From positions 744,001 to 808,000 of the forward strand of contig NZ_JALPRS010000001.1 of the NCBI RefSeq assembly GCF_023630255.1: DNA of 64,000 nt. Reading direction: 5' to 3'. The stretch's first letter is position 1, and every line of letters starts with the position of its first letter. The notes under the pieces were generated by a model. It was given only the letters and a program-made list of their open reading frames with translations. It did no database searches and had not been told where the DNA came from. The position numbers and the translations under genes are program-made. This document shows positions 32,150 to 41,566 of this stretch, in pieces. The stretch is from Pontibacter deserti. GTDB lineage: Bacteria > Bacteroidota > Bacteroidia > Cytophagales > Hymenobacteraceae.

Positions 32150-34387
32150 TTAAATCGGTTCATTTACGGCTTCAAGCTCCCTGATCCGCCACGGGCTGCC
32201 TACAATCCAGATGAGATCGTTTAGCTGGAACACGTAATTGGACTCTGGATTGAGAATGCGTTGCCCTTTGCTTTCGATACCAACTATAAGGCCTTTAGTG
32301 CGTTCCCTGATGCCGGATTCACGGATAGAAGTATGCAGCAACGGCGATGTTTCTGACACTACAAGCTGCTGTAGCTTTACATCTTCTGCCTTGTCCATAT
32401 TCTTTTTGTTGTCTGATTCTGCCTGAATGAAATTCCTGAACTTTTCTATTTGCTCATCTGATCCGAAGACATAGACCTTATCTCTCGGGAAAACCATTTC
32501 CTGGTGGGTAGGAGCCATAATGGTACGGTTTCCTCGTTCAATAACTGCTATGTTCACGCCATACTTTTCACGTATCTGCAGGTCCATCAGGCTTTTGCCT
32601 ACCACCGCCGATTCAGGAGAAATGTCAAAGCTGGTAAGGTGTACATCCCAGGGCGTAATAGAGTAGTGCATTTTGCTGGCTTCTCTTATTTCCCGCGCAT
32701 TCAGGTTCGACATAAACCGATGCTCGATCCGGATGTAGAATTGCTGTATCTTTTTTGAGAATGCGATCAGAATAGCGATAATCACTAACCCAACCACCAA
32801 AGACACCTGTACCGGGAAGAACTGGTTTAACAGGAACCCAATAAAAAGCAAAGAGAACCCAATCCGGACAAAATCTATTACGATAAGCAGGCTGCGGTAA
32901 TTCCGGTTGGCCCATAATCTGCCCAGTGCTTCTTTCTGCGGATGATATACAGCGAAAGCCCATAAGAAAGGCGCCATAAATAACAGGGTAATAGCAGTTG
33001 TAATAATATCTCCTACTGGGCCTTTTATTACATTTTCTGTAATAACCGGATTGAGGAAACGGGCAGACAGTAAAACAATAGCAATAATAATAACCGAATA
33101 AAGCAGCAAGTTAACTACATATGATCTTAGTACCAGTTTCCAATCGCTGGTAGTATGGATAACCTGCGCACCGGAGCTATACTTGTTCAGGGATTTTTTC
33201 CACCTTTCGGGAAGTACAGAATCCAAAAACCTATAGACCGGCGTGGACACCTTGATCATATACGGTGTGGTGAAGGTGGTAATGGCAGAAACCGCCACAG
33301 CAACCGGGTACAGAAAATCGCTGGTAACATTCAGGGTCAGGCCAAGTGTGGCAATGATAAACGAGAACTCGCCGATCTGCGAAACGCTCATACCAGACTG
33401 CACCGATGTTTTCAGGCCCTGACCAGCTATAAGTCCGCCCCCTGTTATACTTAAGGCTTTACCTACCAGCGTAACCACTGTAATAATGGCAATAGGCCCG
33501 GCATAGGTAAGTATAGTTTCAGGATTTATCAGGATGCCAACCGATACAAAAAATATAGCTCCGAAGAGGTCTTTAACAGAGGCAATAAGGTGTTCAATTT
33601 TTTCTGCTTTGGTAGTTTCGGCAAGTATAGAACCCATGATAAATGCACCCAGTGCCGGGGAGAAACCAACCTGTGCTGCCAGGATAACCATAAGCAGGCA
33701 CAGTGCCAACGACACGATCAGCAATGTTTCATCATTCATCAGCTTACTTGCTTTCCGCAGGAAAGTAGGGATAAGGAAGATGCCTGCCAGAAACCACACT
33801 ACCAGGAAAAAGCCTAGTTTTAGTACGGCAGCTATCATTTCTGAACCGGCAAACTGCTGACTGACAGCCAGGGTAGAGAGTAATACCAGCAACAAAATGG
33901 CTACCAAGTCTTCTACTATCAGTATGCCAAATACAAGGCCGGCAAAGCGCTTCGACTTAACTCCCAATTCATCAAACGCCCGGATAATGATTGTGGTGGA
34001 AGAAATTGAAAGTATACCACCCAGAAAGACACTGTCCATGGTGGACCAGCCAAGGAGTTTACCGGTAAGATAACCAAGCAGCAGCATTACCACTACCTCT
34101 ACCAGCGCCATAATAGAAGAGGCACCGCCAACTTTTACCAGTTTCTTAAAACTGAATTCGAGGCCAAGGCTGAACAGCAGAAATATTACGCCTATCTCGG
34201 CCCAGATCTTTATGTTTTCAGTATCGATTATAGTTGGAAATATGGCGACATGCGGCCCGACCAACAAGCCGGCAATGATGTAGCCTAATACCAATGGCTG
34301 CTTTAATTTTTTAAAAAGAAGGGTGGTAATACCTGCAGCGCAAAGTATAAGCCCTAAGTCTGTTATTAGATGTGGAATGTGTGTCAT
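32150..34387 (-). CDS. CPA2 cation:proton antiporter with two TrkA-C domains
   Basis: The 745-residue protein has a 12-13 helix Kef-type transporter core (about 1-390: ITDLGLILCAAGITTLLF..., FGILIVEDLVAILLLVLLS, SPALGAFIMGSILAETT), a further group of four helices (about 410-560: VVNLLLYSVIIIAIVLL, LFMAPFLWAFAVY, IGFSLLFIGFLLNQ, VVGLVIIAILIAF) and two C-terminal TrkA-C domains (about 590-660 and 685-745). It exchanges K+ or Na+ for protons at the inner membrane. The extra helices and the paired TrkA-C modules without an NAD-binding TrkA-N domain are typical of one Bacteroidota branch. No partner gene is adjacent. Confidence 0.9.
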   Translation of the reverse strand: MTHIPHLITDLGLILCAAGITTLLFKKLKQPLVLGYIIAGLLVGPHVAIFPTIIDTENIKIWAEIGVIFLLFSLGLEFSFKKLVKVGGASSIMALVEVVVMLLLGYLTGKLLGWSTMDSVFLGGILSISSTTIIIRAFDELGVKSKRFAGLVFGILIVEDLVAILLLVLLSTLAVSQQFAGSEMIAAVLKLGFFLVVWFLAGIFLIPTFLRKASKLMNDETLLIVSLALCLLMVILAAQVGFSPALGAFIMGSILAETTKAEKIEHLIASVKDLFGAIFFVSVGILINPETILTYAGPIAIITVVTLVGKALSITGGGLIAGQGLKTSVQSGMSVSQIGEFSFIIATLGLTLNVTSDFLYPVAVAVSAITTFTTPYMIKVSTPVYRFLDSVLPERWKKSLNKYSSGAQVIHTTSDWKLVLRSYVVNLLLYSVIIIAIVLLSARFLNPVITENVIKGPVGDIITTAITLLFMAPFLWAFAVYHPQKEALGRLWANRNYRSLLIVIDFVRIGFSLLFIGFLLNQFFPVQVSLVVGLVIIAILIAFSKKIQQFYIRIEHRFMSNLNAREIREASKMHYSITPWDVHLTSFDISPESAVVGKSLMDLQIREKYGVNIAVIERGNRTIMAPTHQEMVFPRDKVYVFGSDEQIEKFRNFIQAESDNKKNMDKAEDVKLQQLVVSETSPLLHTSIRESGIRERTKGLIVGIESKGQRILNPESNYVFQLNDLIWIVGSPWRIRELEAVNEPI

Positions 34388-34559
34388 AGTGTTGTTACAG
34401 CCCGATAGCTATAAATACTTTGGAATAAGTAAAAAAGATAAAATGCATGATGGAAATGTGCAGACACAGATCTATAGCTAAGTCAGCACAGATCTGAAGC
34501 AATAGCTAACAGGGGATGTTAACTACAGTTAAATGCTTTTAAAGTAATCCAATGTAAAG

Positions 34560-34961
34560 CTAAGGGGCATTAGGACATACAGCTACCAGTAACAGTTTCT
34601 GTACACAGGTATACCAGTAAGTATAACCGGAATAGGGGAGGTAGGCTATAGGTTGAGCTGAAAAAGAGGGCAGCTCTCTTGCTGCAAACGATAATGGCTG
34701 CGGGTGAAACTTTGCAGCATAGGATGCAGGTGCAGCATCCAGGAATACATGGCTTGTTTTACCCTGCTCCTCAGAACGGCTGATCTCTTCCCGCGCATGA
34801 GCCAGCGCTGCTGCGTGTTTACCTGTAACTACATTCAGCAGAAAATCATAAACAATCACCTCATGGCCCGGCAATGTAAGTGCCCATAGCAGCATTACCC
34901 ACATCAGCGGGTATTTAAGGTAAATGCTTATACTTTTCTTATAACTTATCATCCTTGTCAT
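34560..34961 (-). CDS. Small hypothetical protein with one membrane helix
   Basis: The 133-residue frame begins with a basic start then a hydrophobic helix (YPLMWVMLLWALTLPGHEVIVY), HAREEISRSEEQ, and a tail rich in Pro, Tyr and Ala (FLDAAPASYAAKFHPQPLSFA). The tail looks exposed in the periplasm. I recognise no family, and homologues would decide whether it is real. Confidence 0.45.
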   Translation of the reverse strand: MTRMISYKKSISIYLKYPLMWVMLLWALTLPGHEVIVYDFLLNVVTGKHAAALAHAREEISRSEEQGKTSHVFLDAAPASYAAKFHPQPLSFAARELPSFSAQPIAYLPYSGYTYWYTCVQKLLLVAVCPNAP

Positions 34962-35080
34962 TCCAAAAATAATAAGAATCAGGCGTTTTTGTTTTAGCTA
35001 TTTTGAAAAACAAGCATGAAAGCAGCGGAAATTTTAACCGGAGAAGCTTATATGTACTGCGTGTGAGTTGTATAAAAATT

Positions 35081-35121
35081 AAAGACCACTACTTCACCTG
35101 CTGATTGAAATAGTGGTCTTG
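35081..35121 (-). terminator. Terminator of the DedA gene
   Basis: AAGACCACTACTTCA and TGAAATAGTGGTCTT form an imperfect 14-bp stem with a 10-base loop. It lies 53 bp past the stop of the minus-strand gene, with an A-run on the left (T-run on the minus strand). Confidence 0.75.
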
Positions 35122-35173
35122 AATCAGAATTAAACCTGCTTAGTTCTTCATTACATTAGCAGGAAAAATACTT

Positions 35174-35830
35174 TTAAGCAGCTTTTTTTCTGTTGCCGAT
35201 CCAGTTCTTTATAACTCCAATAATTGGCGGTGTAAGTGATAGTGCGATAATACCAAGTATAAGCAGCGTAAAGTTTCTTTTCACAGCTGGGATGTTGCCG
35301 AAAATATAGCCTACCACCATAAAGAACGAGATCCAGATGATGGCTCCAATTACGTTATAAGAAAGGAATTTGCGATAATTCATTTTACCTATACCTGCTA
35401 CAAAAGGGGCAAAAGTTCTTACTATAGGCATAAAACGGGCATAAATAATGGTGCGGCCGCCATACTTCTCATAAAACTTATGTGTTTCGTCGATATGCTT
35501 TCTGCGCAGGAACCAGAAGTCGCGGAGGTAAACCCTATCACCAATTTTAGTACCGGTATAGTAGTTGAATGAGTCGCCAAGTATAGCTGCCACGCACAGC
35601 AGTACCATCAGCAAAGTAAAGTTTAACCCATACTCCGGTACAGCTGCCAAAGCACCTAAGGCAAACAGGAGAGAGTCGCCCGGCAGAAAAGGCGTAACTA
35701 CTAACCCGGTCTCACAAAAGATGATCAGAAACAGAATTAGGTAGATCCAGTTTTTGTATTCTTTAACCAACTCAACAAGGTGTTGGTCTATATTTAATAT
35801 AAAATCAATCAGGTAGTGAATAAACTCCAT
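35174..35830 (-). CDS. DedA family membrane protein
   Basis: The 218-residue protein begins IYLILFLIIFCETGLVVTPFLPGDSLLFALGAL, the DedA signature with the ExGLxxxPFLPGD motif. It is followed by ILGDSFNYYTGTKIGDRVY and the second signature FYEKYGGRTIIYARFMPIVRTFAPFVAG, and ends with hydrophobic helices. DedA proteins are flippase-like membrane proteins for undecaprenyl phosphate and other lipids. The conserved acidic and Arg residues are all present. It is a single gene with its own terminator. Confidence 0.92.
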   Translation of the reverse strand: MEFIHYLIDFILNIDQHLVELVKEYKNWIYLILFLIIFCETGLVVTPFLPGDSLLFALGALAAVPEYGLNFTLLMVLLCVAAILGDSFNYYTGTKIGDRVYLRDFWFLRRKHIDETHKFYEKYGGRTIIYARFMPIVRTFAPFVAGIGKMNYRKFLSYNVIGAIIWISFFMVVGYIFGNIPAVKRNFTLLILGIIALSLTPPIIGVIKNWIGNRKKAA

Positions 35831-36501
35831 TCGGGATTGTAAGGGTTAACAGTAAGGTAATAAGTTTAAAGCAAGCGCATCATGTATGTCAGCCGGGCTA
35901 GACATGCCAATTTAGCGCAAGTTAAAGCATAAAACTTAAAAGCTTAAATTAAAGATGGAGTTTTGGAGTGGGTCAACTTAAGTAAAGCAGACTTAATTAA
36001 GGAAAATGGCCTTAAGGCAAATTTAAAAAGATAAAATTTATTTAAAGTTGAAATACCTGTCTTAATCCTGGTGTTGGAGTTTATACCCTGGGTTATGGTG
36101 CACCTGGTTCTACGTAATCTTGAGTAGCTATTTGATTCGGGTCTGTAGCATCATTATTTTCTTAAGTAGCATCAACCGCTACAAATGATACCAATACTAC
36201 CAATAGTTTCCAGCTCTTCATTGCAATTGTTTTCATAGTTGTTTTAGGTTAGATCGCATTTACTGAATAATGAAAGTAAAGCACTGTAATTATAAGTTTC
36301 TGCCTTTTACTTTCTAATTCACTTCTTTAATTACGACGGCTTTACGTCAATATTGTCTTAGCCTCTATACGCCTGGTAATGTCAGAAGGTCAATATTAAT
36401 GGTTAAATACGTATTTATCGCGGCATACTTCGGCAGTTAATACTATTAGACTTACTAACAACACTGTTATTTCGTAAGCGTGTAAAACCCATAACTAAAA
36501 C
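35831..36501. other. AT-rich intergenic region
   Basis: About 670 bp between the divergent DedA and M28 peptidase genes. Apart from the possible small peptide at 36093-36236, I see no gene. Confidence 0.4.
36093..36236 (-). pseudogene. Short secreted peptide frame with in-frame stop
   Basis: From an ATG at 36236 the frame reads a basic start and a hydrophobic stretch (MKTIAMKSWKLLVVLVSFVA), then reaches a TAA at 36162-36164. It resumes in the same frame as ENNDATDPNQIATQDYVEP to a stop at 36093. It is the size and shape of small exported Bacteroidota peptides. It could be one nonsense change away from intact, or the 24-residue product may be the real one. Confidence 0.35.
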
Positions 36502-37365
36502 ATGAAAGCGAACACCAGACGATTATATGCAGATGTAGAATTCCTGACATCCCAGACACCACCAAGAAACTACCGCAACTTGGGTACATTAGAAGAGGCG
36601 GCGCGGTACATAGGGGAGGAGTTTAGTAAAGCAGGAGCTGCACCTGAGGTACAAAAATGGGTGGCAGATGGGAATGAGTATAAAAACATTATAGCTTCTT
36701 ATAACCCTCAAAAAAACAGAAGGCTTATAGTTGGAGCCCATTATGATGTGTGCGGAGATCAACCCGGCGCAGATGATAATGCAAGCGCTGTAGCCGGCTT
36801 ACTAGAACTGGCCAGACTTACCTTCGCACAGCAACCCGAACTGGACTATCGCATCGACTTTTTAGCGTATTGCCTGGAAGAACCACCATACTATGCAACA
36901 GGGTTAATGGGGAGCTACATCCATGCCAGGTCCTTGCACGACGATAAAGTAGATGTTATCGGGATGATTTGCCTGGAGATGATCGGGTATTTTTCTGATG
37001 AGCCCGAATCGCAACCCTTTCCTTCGCCGGAACTGGCAAAGCTTTACCCGCATGTGGCCAACTTTATTATAGTTGTAGGAATCGAAAAGTATGCTGCATT
37101 TAACAACAAAGTACATCAGCTGATGTCAGAAGATTCGGGTATAGATGTACAGGTAATTCATTTTCCTGTGGGCGAAGGTCTGGCAGGTATGTCTGATCAG
37201 CGCAACTACTGGAAGTTCGGGTATAAGGCGCTTATGATCAACGATTCATCTTTTATCAGGAATCCGAATTACCACATGCCTACAGACACGATAGAAACAC
37301 TTGATTTTGCTAAAATGACGGAAGTGGTAAACAGCACCTACAAAGCAATTACCAATATACTTTAG
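36502..37365 (+). CDS. M28 family zinc aminopeptidase
   Basis: The 287-residue protein shows the metal ligands of M28 peptidases: LIVGAHYDVCGDQPGADDNASAVAG (His and Asp, with the bridging Asp in GADDN), CLEEPPY (catalytic Glu pair), EMIGYFSDEPES, and FPVGEGLAGMSDQRNYWKFG with a final NYHMPTDT providing the last His. There is no signal peptide, so it is probably cytosolic or exported by other means. It should release N-terminal residues from peptides. Confidence 0.88.
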   Translation: MKANTRRLYADVEFLTSQTPPRNYRNLGTLEEAARYIGEEFSKAGAAPEVQKWVADGNEYKNIIASYNPQKNRRLIVGAHYDVCGDQPGADDNASAVAGLLELARLTFAQQPELDYRIDFLAYCLEEPPYYATGLMGSYIHARSLHDDKVDVIGMICLEMIGYFSDEPESQPFPSPELAKLYPHVANFIIVVGIEKYAAFNNKVHQLMSEDSGIDVQVIHFPVGEGLAGMSDQRNYWKFGYKALMINDSSFIRNPNYHMPTDTIETLDFAKMTEVVNSTYKAITNIL

Positions 37366-37409
37366 AGCTTTAGGTATTTTATACTTTGCACAACCTGGTT
37401 AGCTACATC

Positions 37410-38111
37410 TTAAAAATCCTGGCCCAGCGATATCTGCCCTACATGTTTAAGCTCGTTCAGGTCTTTGTAAAACTGTTTTACGTGCAGGTTTTCCGGAACA
37501 AATACGTATAGTTTTATCGTAGAGTGCTGTTTGCCTTTTGCCTGAACAACATTAATATTCTTTGTAATGATATCATGCTTTTCCAGTACAGATAAGATCT
37601 TGCTGGTTTCAATTTTAGCAGATTGGAAGTTTACCTTCAGTGTTTTAAGAGAGCCTCCGTTAAAGAACTTCTTCCCGACTTTATCAAGTATAGCCAGCAC
37701 AAAAAGCAGGAGCAATGTCACAACTATAGCGGCTTCGTACATACCCACGCCAACAGATAAGCCCACAGCTGCTACCGCCCAGATAGTGGCTGCCGTAGTT
37801 AAACCATGCGTACTTCCTCCTAGCCTGAAGATAGCGCCTGCACCCAGAAAACCTATACCTGATACCACCTGGGCAGCAATCCGGCCGGGATCAACATTGC
37901 GGTAATCTGTAAATGTTTGGGGGATATAAACAGAGATGAGCATCAACAGACAAGATCCGGCAGAAATGATCATATGCGTTCTTAAGCCGGCGTTCTGCCG
38001 CCTGCTTTCGCGTTCCCATCCTAATAAGCCACCAAGTAACGTGCTTAAAAGTAATCTAATAACTATAGTATAAGAGTTGATCTCTGTCGATTCTAGTAAG
38101 GCCCAATCCAT
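37410..38111 (-). CDS. MgtC/SapB family membrane protein
   Basis: The 233-residue protein has an N-terminal MgtC domain with four helices: VIRLLLSTLLGGLLGWERESRRQNAGLRTHMIISAGS, a typical GWERE...GLRTH motif, then IAAQVVSGIGFLGAGAIFR and GLTTAATIWAVAAVGLSVG. A soluble ACT-like C-terminal domain (about 150-233) follows. MgtC proteins modulate Mg2+ stress, often by interacting with transporters or ATP synthase. No Mg2+ leader could be identified. It converges on the M28 gene. Confidence 0.9.
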   Translation of the reverse strand: MDWALLESTEINSYTIVIRLLLSTLLGGLLGWERESRRQNAGLRTHMIISAGSCLLMLISVYIPQTFTDYRNVDPGRIAAQVVSGIGFLGAGAIFRLGGSTHGLTTAATIWAVAAVGLSVGVGMYEAAIVVTLLLLFVLAILDKVGKKFFNGGSLKTLKVNFQSAKIETSKILSVLEKHDIITKNINVVQAKGKQHSTIKLYVFVPENLHVKQFYKDLNELKHVGQISLGQDF

Positions 38112-38240
38112 ATAAAGCTCCAGGTATAAATAGCTATATAGAGTTTACTGCAGACTTTACTGAAAGTTTTGCTTTTATGCTGTTAATTACCCGTAATGCT
38201 TCTTTTATCGATTATGATATTGAGTGCGAGTGAATTAGCA

Positions 38241-39683
38241 TTAATCTACTTCTACATACTTTTTATCTTCGTTCATGCGCACAATTTTAGGCTGAAAGGT
38301 GCCAATTACTTCAACCAGATCCCGCTGGTAATCCATTACCTTATAAATATCTTTATAGGCCATTGGAGCTTCGTCCAAACCGGCACCGACCAGATCTACG
38401 CCGGCTTTCTGAAGGTGCTTTCGCATCTCCTGAGGGGAAAATGTTTTAATAGCCTGTGTTCTGGACATAACACGGCCAGCACCGTGTGAGGCAGAGTTGA
38501 TAGCCGCAGTTTCGCCTTTACCACGCACAATAAACCCGGGTGTAGCCATAGTTCCCGGAATAATACCCAGCACATCTTTACCTGCCGGCGTAGCTCCCTT
38601 ACGATGCACAATTACTTCCTTGCCGAACTCATTTTTCTCTTTCCATGCAAAATTATGATGATTCTCTATTCTGAGGATGGGTGCTTCTCCAAGCTGTGCC
38701 GCCAGGCGCTCATGTATCTGGTGATGGCAGGCCGATGCATAGTCACCAGCCAGGTTCATAGCAAGCCAGTATTCTTGTCCGGCTTCGGTATCAAGATCCA
38801 GCCACGCCAGGTGTTTAGCTTCCTGTGGAAGAGGGCAGGCATCCATGGCTACTTTCGTGTAGTAACCTGCAATGTTAGCTCCCAGTCTTCGGGAACCGGA
38901 GTGTGAAAGTATAGCCAGGTATTTGCCAGCAGGCAGCTCAAATTCGTTTGCACTGTCATGGATCTCTACGGTACCAAATTCCACAAAATGGTTTCCGCCA
39001 CCAGATGTGCCCAGTTGCAGGTAAGCACGCTCTTTTAGTTCACGTACAACTGGTATCTCATTAAATTCAGGGCGACTCATTATTTCATGATCCATCGGTC
39101 TTTTAAAAGAAGTATTTCCAAAGCGGGTGCTGTCAGTAAGCATTTTAATGAGCTTTTCCCGGTTCTTATCTATAAACCCTGTGTGTATATCAAAAATACT
39201 CATGCTCATGCGGCAGCCAATGTCGACACCAACACCATAAGGTATAACTGCATTGTGCGTTGCCAGCACACCACCTACAGGTAAGCCATATCCCTGGTGT
39301 GCATCGGGCATCAAAGCACCCCCTTGTGTTACAGGCAGGCGCATGGCAATGTTCATCTGATCGAGAGCTCCCTGTTCTATACCTTCTGCCCCATATATGG
39401 CATACTTCTGCTTTTCTGTTTTAAGGGCAATAGGTTCTGACTCTTTGCGTGAAAGTATAGCCTGGGCAAGAGGAGCCAGCGTTGTATGCATCTGGTATTG
39501 CTCAGGGGCAGCCAATACATCCTGCAGCAATTCTATCTGGTGAAGTTTAGGTAACTCGGTAAAGTAGGTATGGATAATGTTTAACGCAGTGCCTGTTGGC
39601 TTGCCGGTTGGAAACCCCAGGGCCATTAAATCTTTAGATGCCAGTTTATCTGATTTCTGCTTGCTCTTCTTTGTCTTCTTCAT
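38241..39683 (-). CDS. rtcB: RtcB family RNA ligase
   Basis: This 480-residue RtcB-type protein carries GGALMPDAHQGYGLPVGGVLATH, VGVDIGCRMSMSIFD (Cys and metal ligands), LGTSGGGNHFVEFG, LSHSGSRRLGANI, HHNFAWKE and SHGAGRVMSRTQA, the last containing the guanylylated His. These cover the Mn2+ and GTP sites of the 3'-phosphate RNA ligase. The N-terminal part (about 1-110) is longer than in E. coli RtcB and begins with a Lys-rich stretch. No archease or RtcA gene is adjacent. It is probably used in RNA repair. Confidence 0.92.
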   Translation of the reverse strand: MKKTKKSKQKSDKLASKDLMALGFPTGKPTGTALNIIHTYFTELPKLHQIELLQDVLAAPEQYQMHTTLAPLAQAILSRKESEPIALKTEKQKYAIYGAEGIEQGALDQMNIAMRLPVTQGGALMPDAHQGYGLPVGGVLATHNAVIPYGVGVDIGCRMSMSIFDIHTGFIDKNREKLIKMLTDSTRFGNTSFKRPMDHEIMSRPEFNEIPVVRELKERAYLQLGTSGGGNHFVEFGTVEIHDSANEFELPAGKYLAILSHSGSRRLGANIAGYYTKVAMDACPLPQEAKHLAWLDLDTEAGQEYWLAMNLAGDYASACHHQIHERLAAQLGEAPILRIENHHNFAWKEKNEFGKEVIVHRKGATPAGKDVLGIIPGTMATPGFIVRGKGETAAINSASHGAGRVMSRTQAIKTFSPQEMRKHLQKAGVDLVGAGLDEAPMAYKDIYKVMDYQRDLVEVIGTFQPKIVRMNEDKKYVEVD

Positions 39684-40149
39684 AATTATCCTTTGACACG
39701 ATAACTATGATGTACGAGTGGTTAATATAATGGATGACCACTTCCTTAACAGAAGGACCCCTTGGAGGTTTACTTTATATTGACATAAAATATAAAAGAA
39801 GGGGTGCTAAAACAGGAGAGCTGTGGGGTATATAGCTGGGGTGAAGCAAAAGGTTGTTTATGAAATTGCTGTAAATAAGAAAAGGCTCCCCGTCTGGGAG
39901 CCTTTTTTATATGATAAGTTTATAAAAACTTTTCAACTTTTAGCCATTCTCTTTTACGGGGCTGTTTTAGGTAAGGTTACAAAGAGTTAAAAAATATTTT
40001 AATTTTTTTTCCGACAGCCTAATAGACAAAGGCTTTAGGGTTATGATAGATCGTGCTGCCAATAATTTCGTAAAGTGTTGATAGATTGGTTCTTTTCAGG
40101 TATGTATACTTATCCCTTCCGAAATAGCTTCAACTCAAATAGTTCTGGA
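39684..40149. other. Intergenic with an orphan terminator hairpin
   Basis: The stretch between the divergent RtcB and UPF0114 genes has no coding frame. A canonical terminator at 39880-39909 has no gene before it on either strand, so a short untranslated RNA may end here. Confidence 0.45.
39880..39909 (+). terminator. Orphan terminator hairpin
   Basis: AAAAGGCTCCC, loop CGTCT, GGGAGCCTTTTTT gives an 11-bp perfect stem with a T-run. The nearest genes are divergent (RtcB to the left, UPF0114 to the right), so no known transcript should end here. Confidence 0.75.
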
Positions 40150-40632
40150 ATGAAAAATTTACTCAAAATTCGTTACCTCTTTTTGATTGCGGTTATTTTC
40201 ACGCTCCTGAATTCAACTTTCTTCCTTATTTCCGGCGTCATTGAATCCATTCATGGCTTTGAGATCTTCTTTAGGAAACTGGTATCCGGCGAAAAAATTC
40301 TCATCGGTATTTATTTCATGGAGGCGCTGGACAGGTTTCTGATTGCCTTTGTATTTATGATCTTCGGCTTAGGGATATGGAAACTCTTTTTTGTTAAAAA
40401 TGTAGATGCTAAAAACCTGCCGGATTGGCTTCAGATAGAATCTTTTAAAGACCTGAAGGTGCTGCTTTGGGAAACCATTATGGTAACGTTGGTGGTATTT
40501 ACAATTTCGCTAATAGTAAATACTACCGCAATGAAAGGCTCTGTAACAGATAGTTTAAACTGGAACGCATTAGTACTTCCGTGCGTCATCCTTATCTTAT
40601 CAGTAAGTCTGTACTTTATGCGGAAGCATTGA
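40150..40632 (+). CDS. UPF0114 (YqhA-like) membrane protein
   Basis: I start this at the ATG at 40150 (MKNLLKIRYLFLIAVIFTLL); the frame can be extended to a GTG at 40075, but that would add a non-hydrophobic tail. The 160-residue protein has the UPF0114 pattern: three or four helices with an EALDRFLIAFVFMIFGLGIWKLF segment and a final LNWNALVLPCVILILSVSLYF. Function is unknown. It converges on the TlpA gene, separated by a strong bidirectional terminator. Confidence 0.85.
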   Translation: MKNLLKIRYLFLIAVIFTLLNSTFFLISGVIESIHGFEIFFRKLVSGEKILIGIYFMEALDRFLIAFVFMIFGLGIWKLFFVKNVDAKNLPDWLQIESFKDLKVLLWETIMVTLVVFTISLIVNTTAMKGSVTDSLNWNALVLPCVILILSVSLYFMRKH

Positions 40633-40680
40633 TGTTATCTGGTTTTCAGCTTTGGCAGAATTAAGTTAACATCTGGAATT

Positions 40681-40725
40681 AAACATAAGCTGGCTGACAC
40701 AGTACGTCAGCCAGCTTATGTTTTT
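40681..40725. terminator. Bidirectional terminator
   Basis: This is an 18-bp perfect inverted repeat (AAACATAAGCTGGCTGAC and its complement) with a seven-base loop, flanked by A and T tracts. It lies between the convergent UPF0114 and TlpA genes. Confidence 0.92.
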
Positions 40726-41344
40726 ATTTATTCACTATACTTTGCAGGAAGTCCTGTACTTCCTTTGTGTCATAATCGGCCATACCTTCCTGTTTGGCTA
40801 CGATCTTGCCTTCCGGTGAGATGATGAACGTAGTAGGAATGGAATTGGAGTAAAACTCCTTCGGAAACTGGCTGGCCGGCATGTATACCGGGAACGTATA
40901 GCCTTTCTTGTTAATAAACTTCTTCACTTTTTCCATGACAGCTTCATCTACCGAGAGCATCACGAAGGCAATTTTGTCTGATCCCACTTTTTCGTAGAGG
41001 CTCTGGATGTTCGGCATCTCGGCCACGCATGGAGGGCACCAGGTAGCCCAGATGTTCATAAACACTACTTTGCCTCTAAGGCTTTCGAAGCTAACGGTTT
41101 TGCCATCCAGACCCACCATCTGAAAACCGGCGCCAACCATTTCACCGGATGCCATATCTGAGGATTCATCAGGGGCAGTCAATTGCTCCGGAACATCGGC
41201 ATTTTTAATACCGGCTGCCAGCAATAAACGCTGCACCTGCCCAATGCCTTCGGTGTGCAGACCAGTTAAGTATAAAACGCCAAAAACTGCCAGCATCACT
41301 ACCCAGCCCGGTATATTTTTTATTGAAAATTTATCCTTGTTCAT
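40724..41344 (-). CDS. TlpA-like membrane-anchored thioredoxin
   Basis: The 206-residue protein has an N-terminal membrane anchor (IPGWVVMLAVFGVLYLTGL), then a thioredoxin domain with the redox-active motif WATWCPPC (Cys104 and Cys107 approximately), VMLSVDEAVMEKVKKFI and a cis-Pro loop IPTTFIISPEG. It faces the periplasm and would reduce disulfides or sulfenates there. It closes the minus-strand sulfur/thiol block, about 220 bp after the MFS gene, so it may have its own promoter. Oxidative damage or cytochrome maturation are possible substrates. Confidence 0.85.
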   Translation of the reverse strand: MNKDKFSIKNIPGWVVMLAVFGVLYLTGLHTEGIGQVQRLLLAAGIKNADVPEQLTAPDESSDMASGEMVGAGFQMVGLDGKTVSFESLRGKVVFMNIWATWCPPCVAEMPNIQSLYEKVGSDKIAFVMLSVDEAVMEKVKKFINKKGYTFPVYMPASQFPKEFYSNSIPTTFIISPEGKIVAKQEGMADYDTKEVQDFLQSIVNK

Positions 41345-41566
41345 CTTTTATAAAATTAACACATTTCAAGCATTTATTCTGGAAGTGAAGCAGGGTAAAA
41401 CGAGGTGTACTTTGTTATGAGGTCAGTCCCTTTGTGCACCAACAGCAAGTATAGTTTTAAGTTAAAACTGTCGGGGAGGAGTTTGCTCTTTTCCAATGTG
41501 GGGGAAGTATGTTGATTTATACCTGTAAGTATACTTGTATCCATAATTAGTTTTGAAAGTAGGCAA

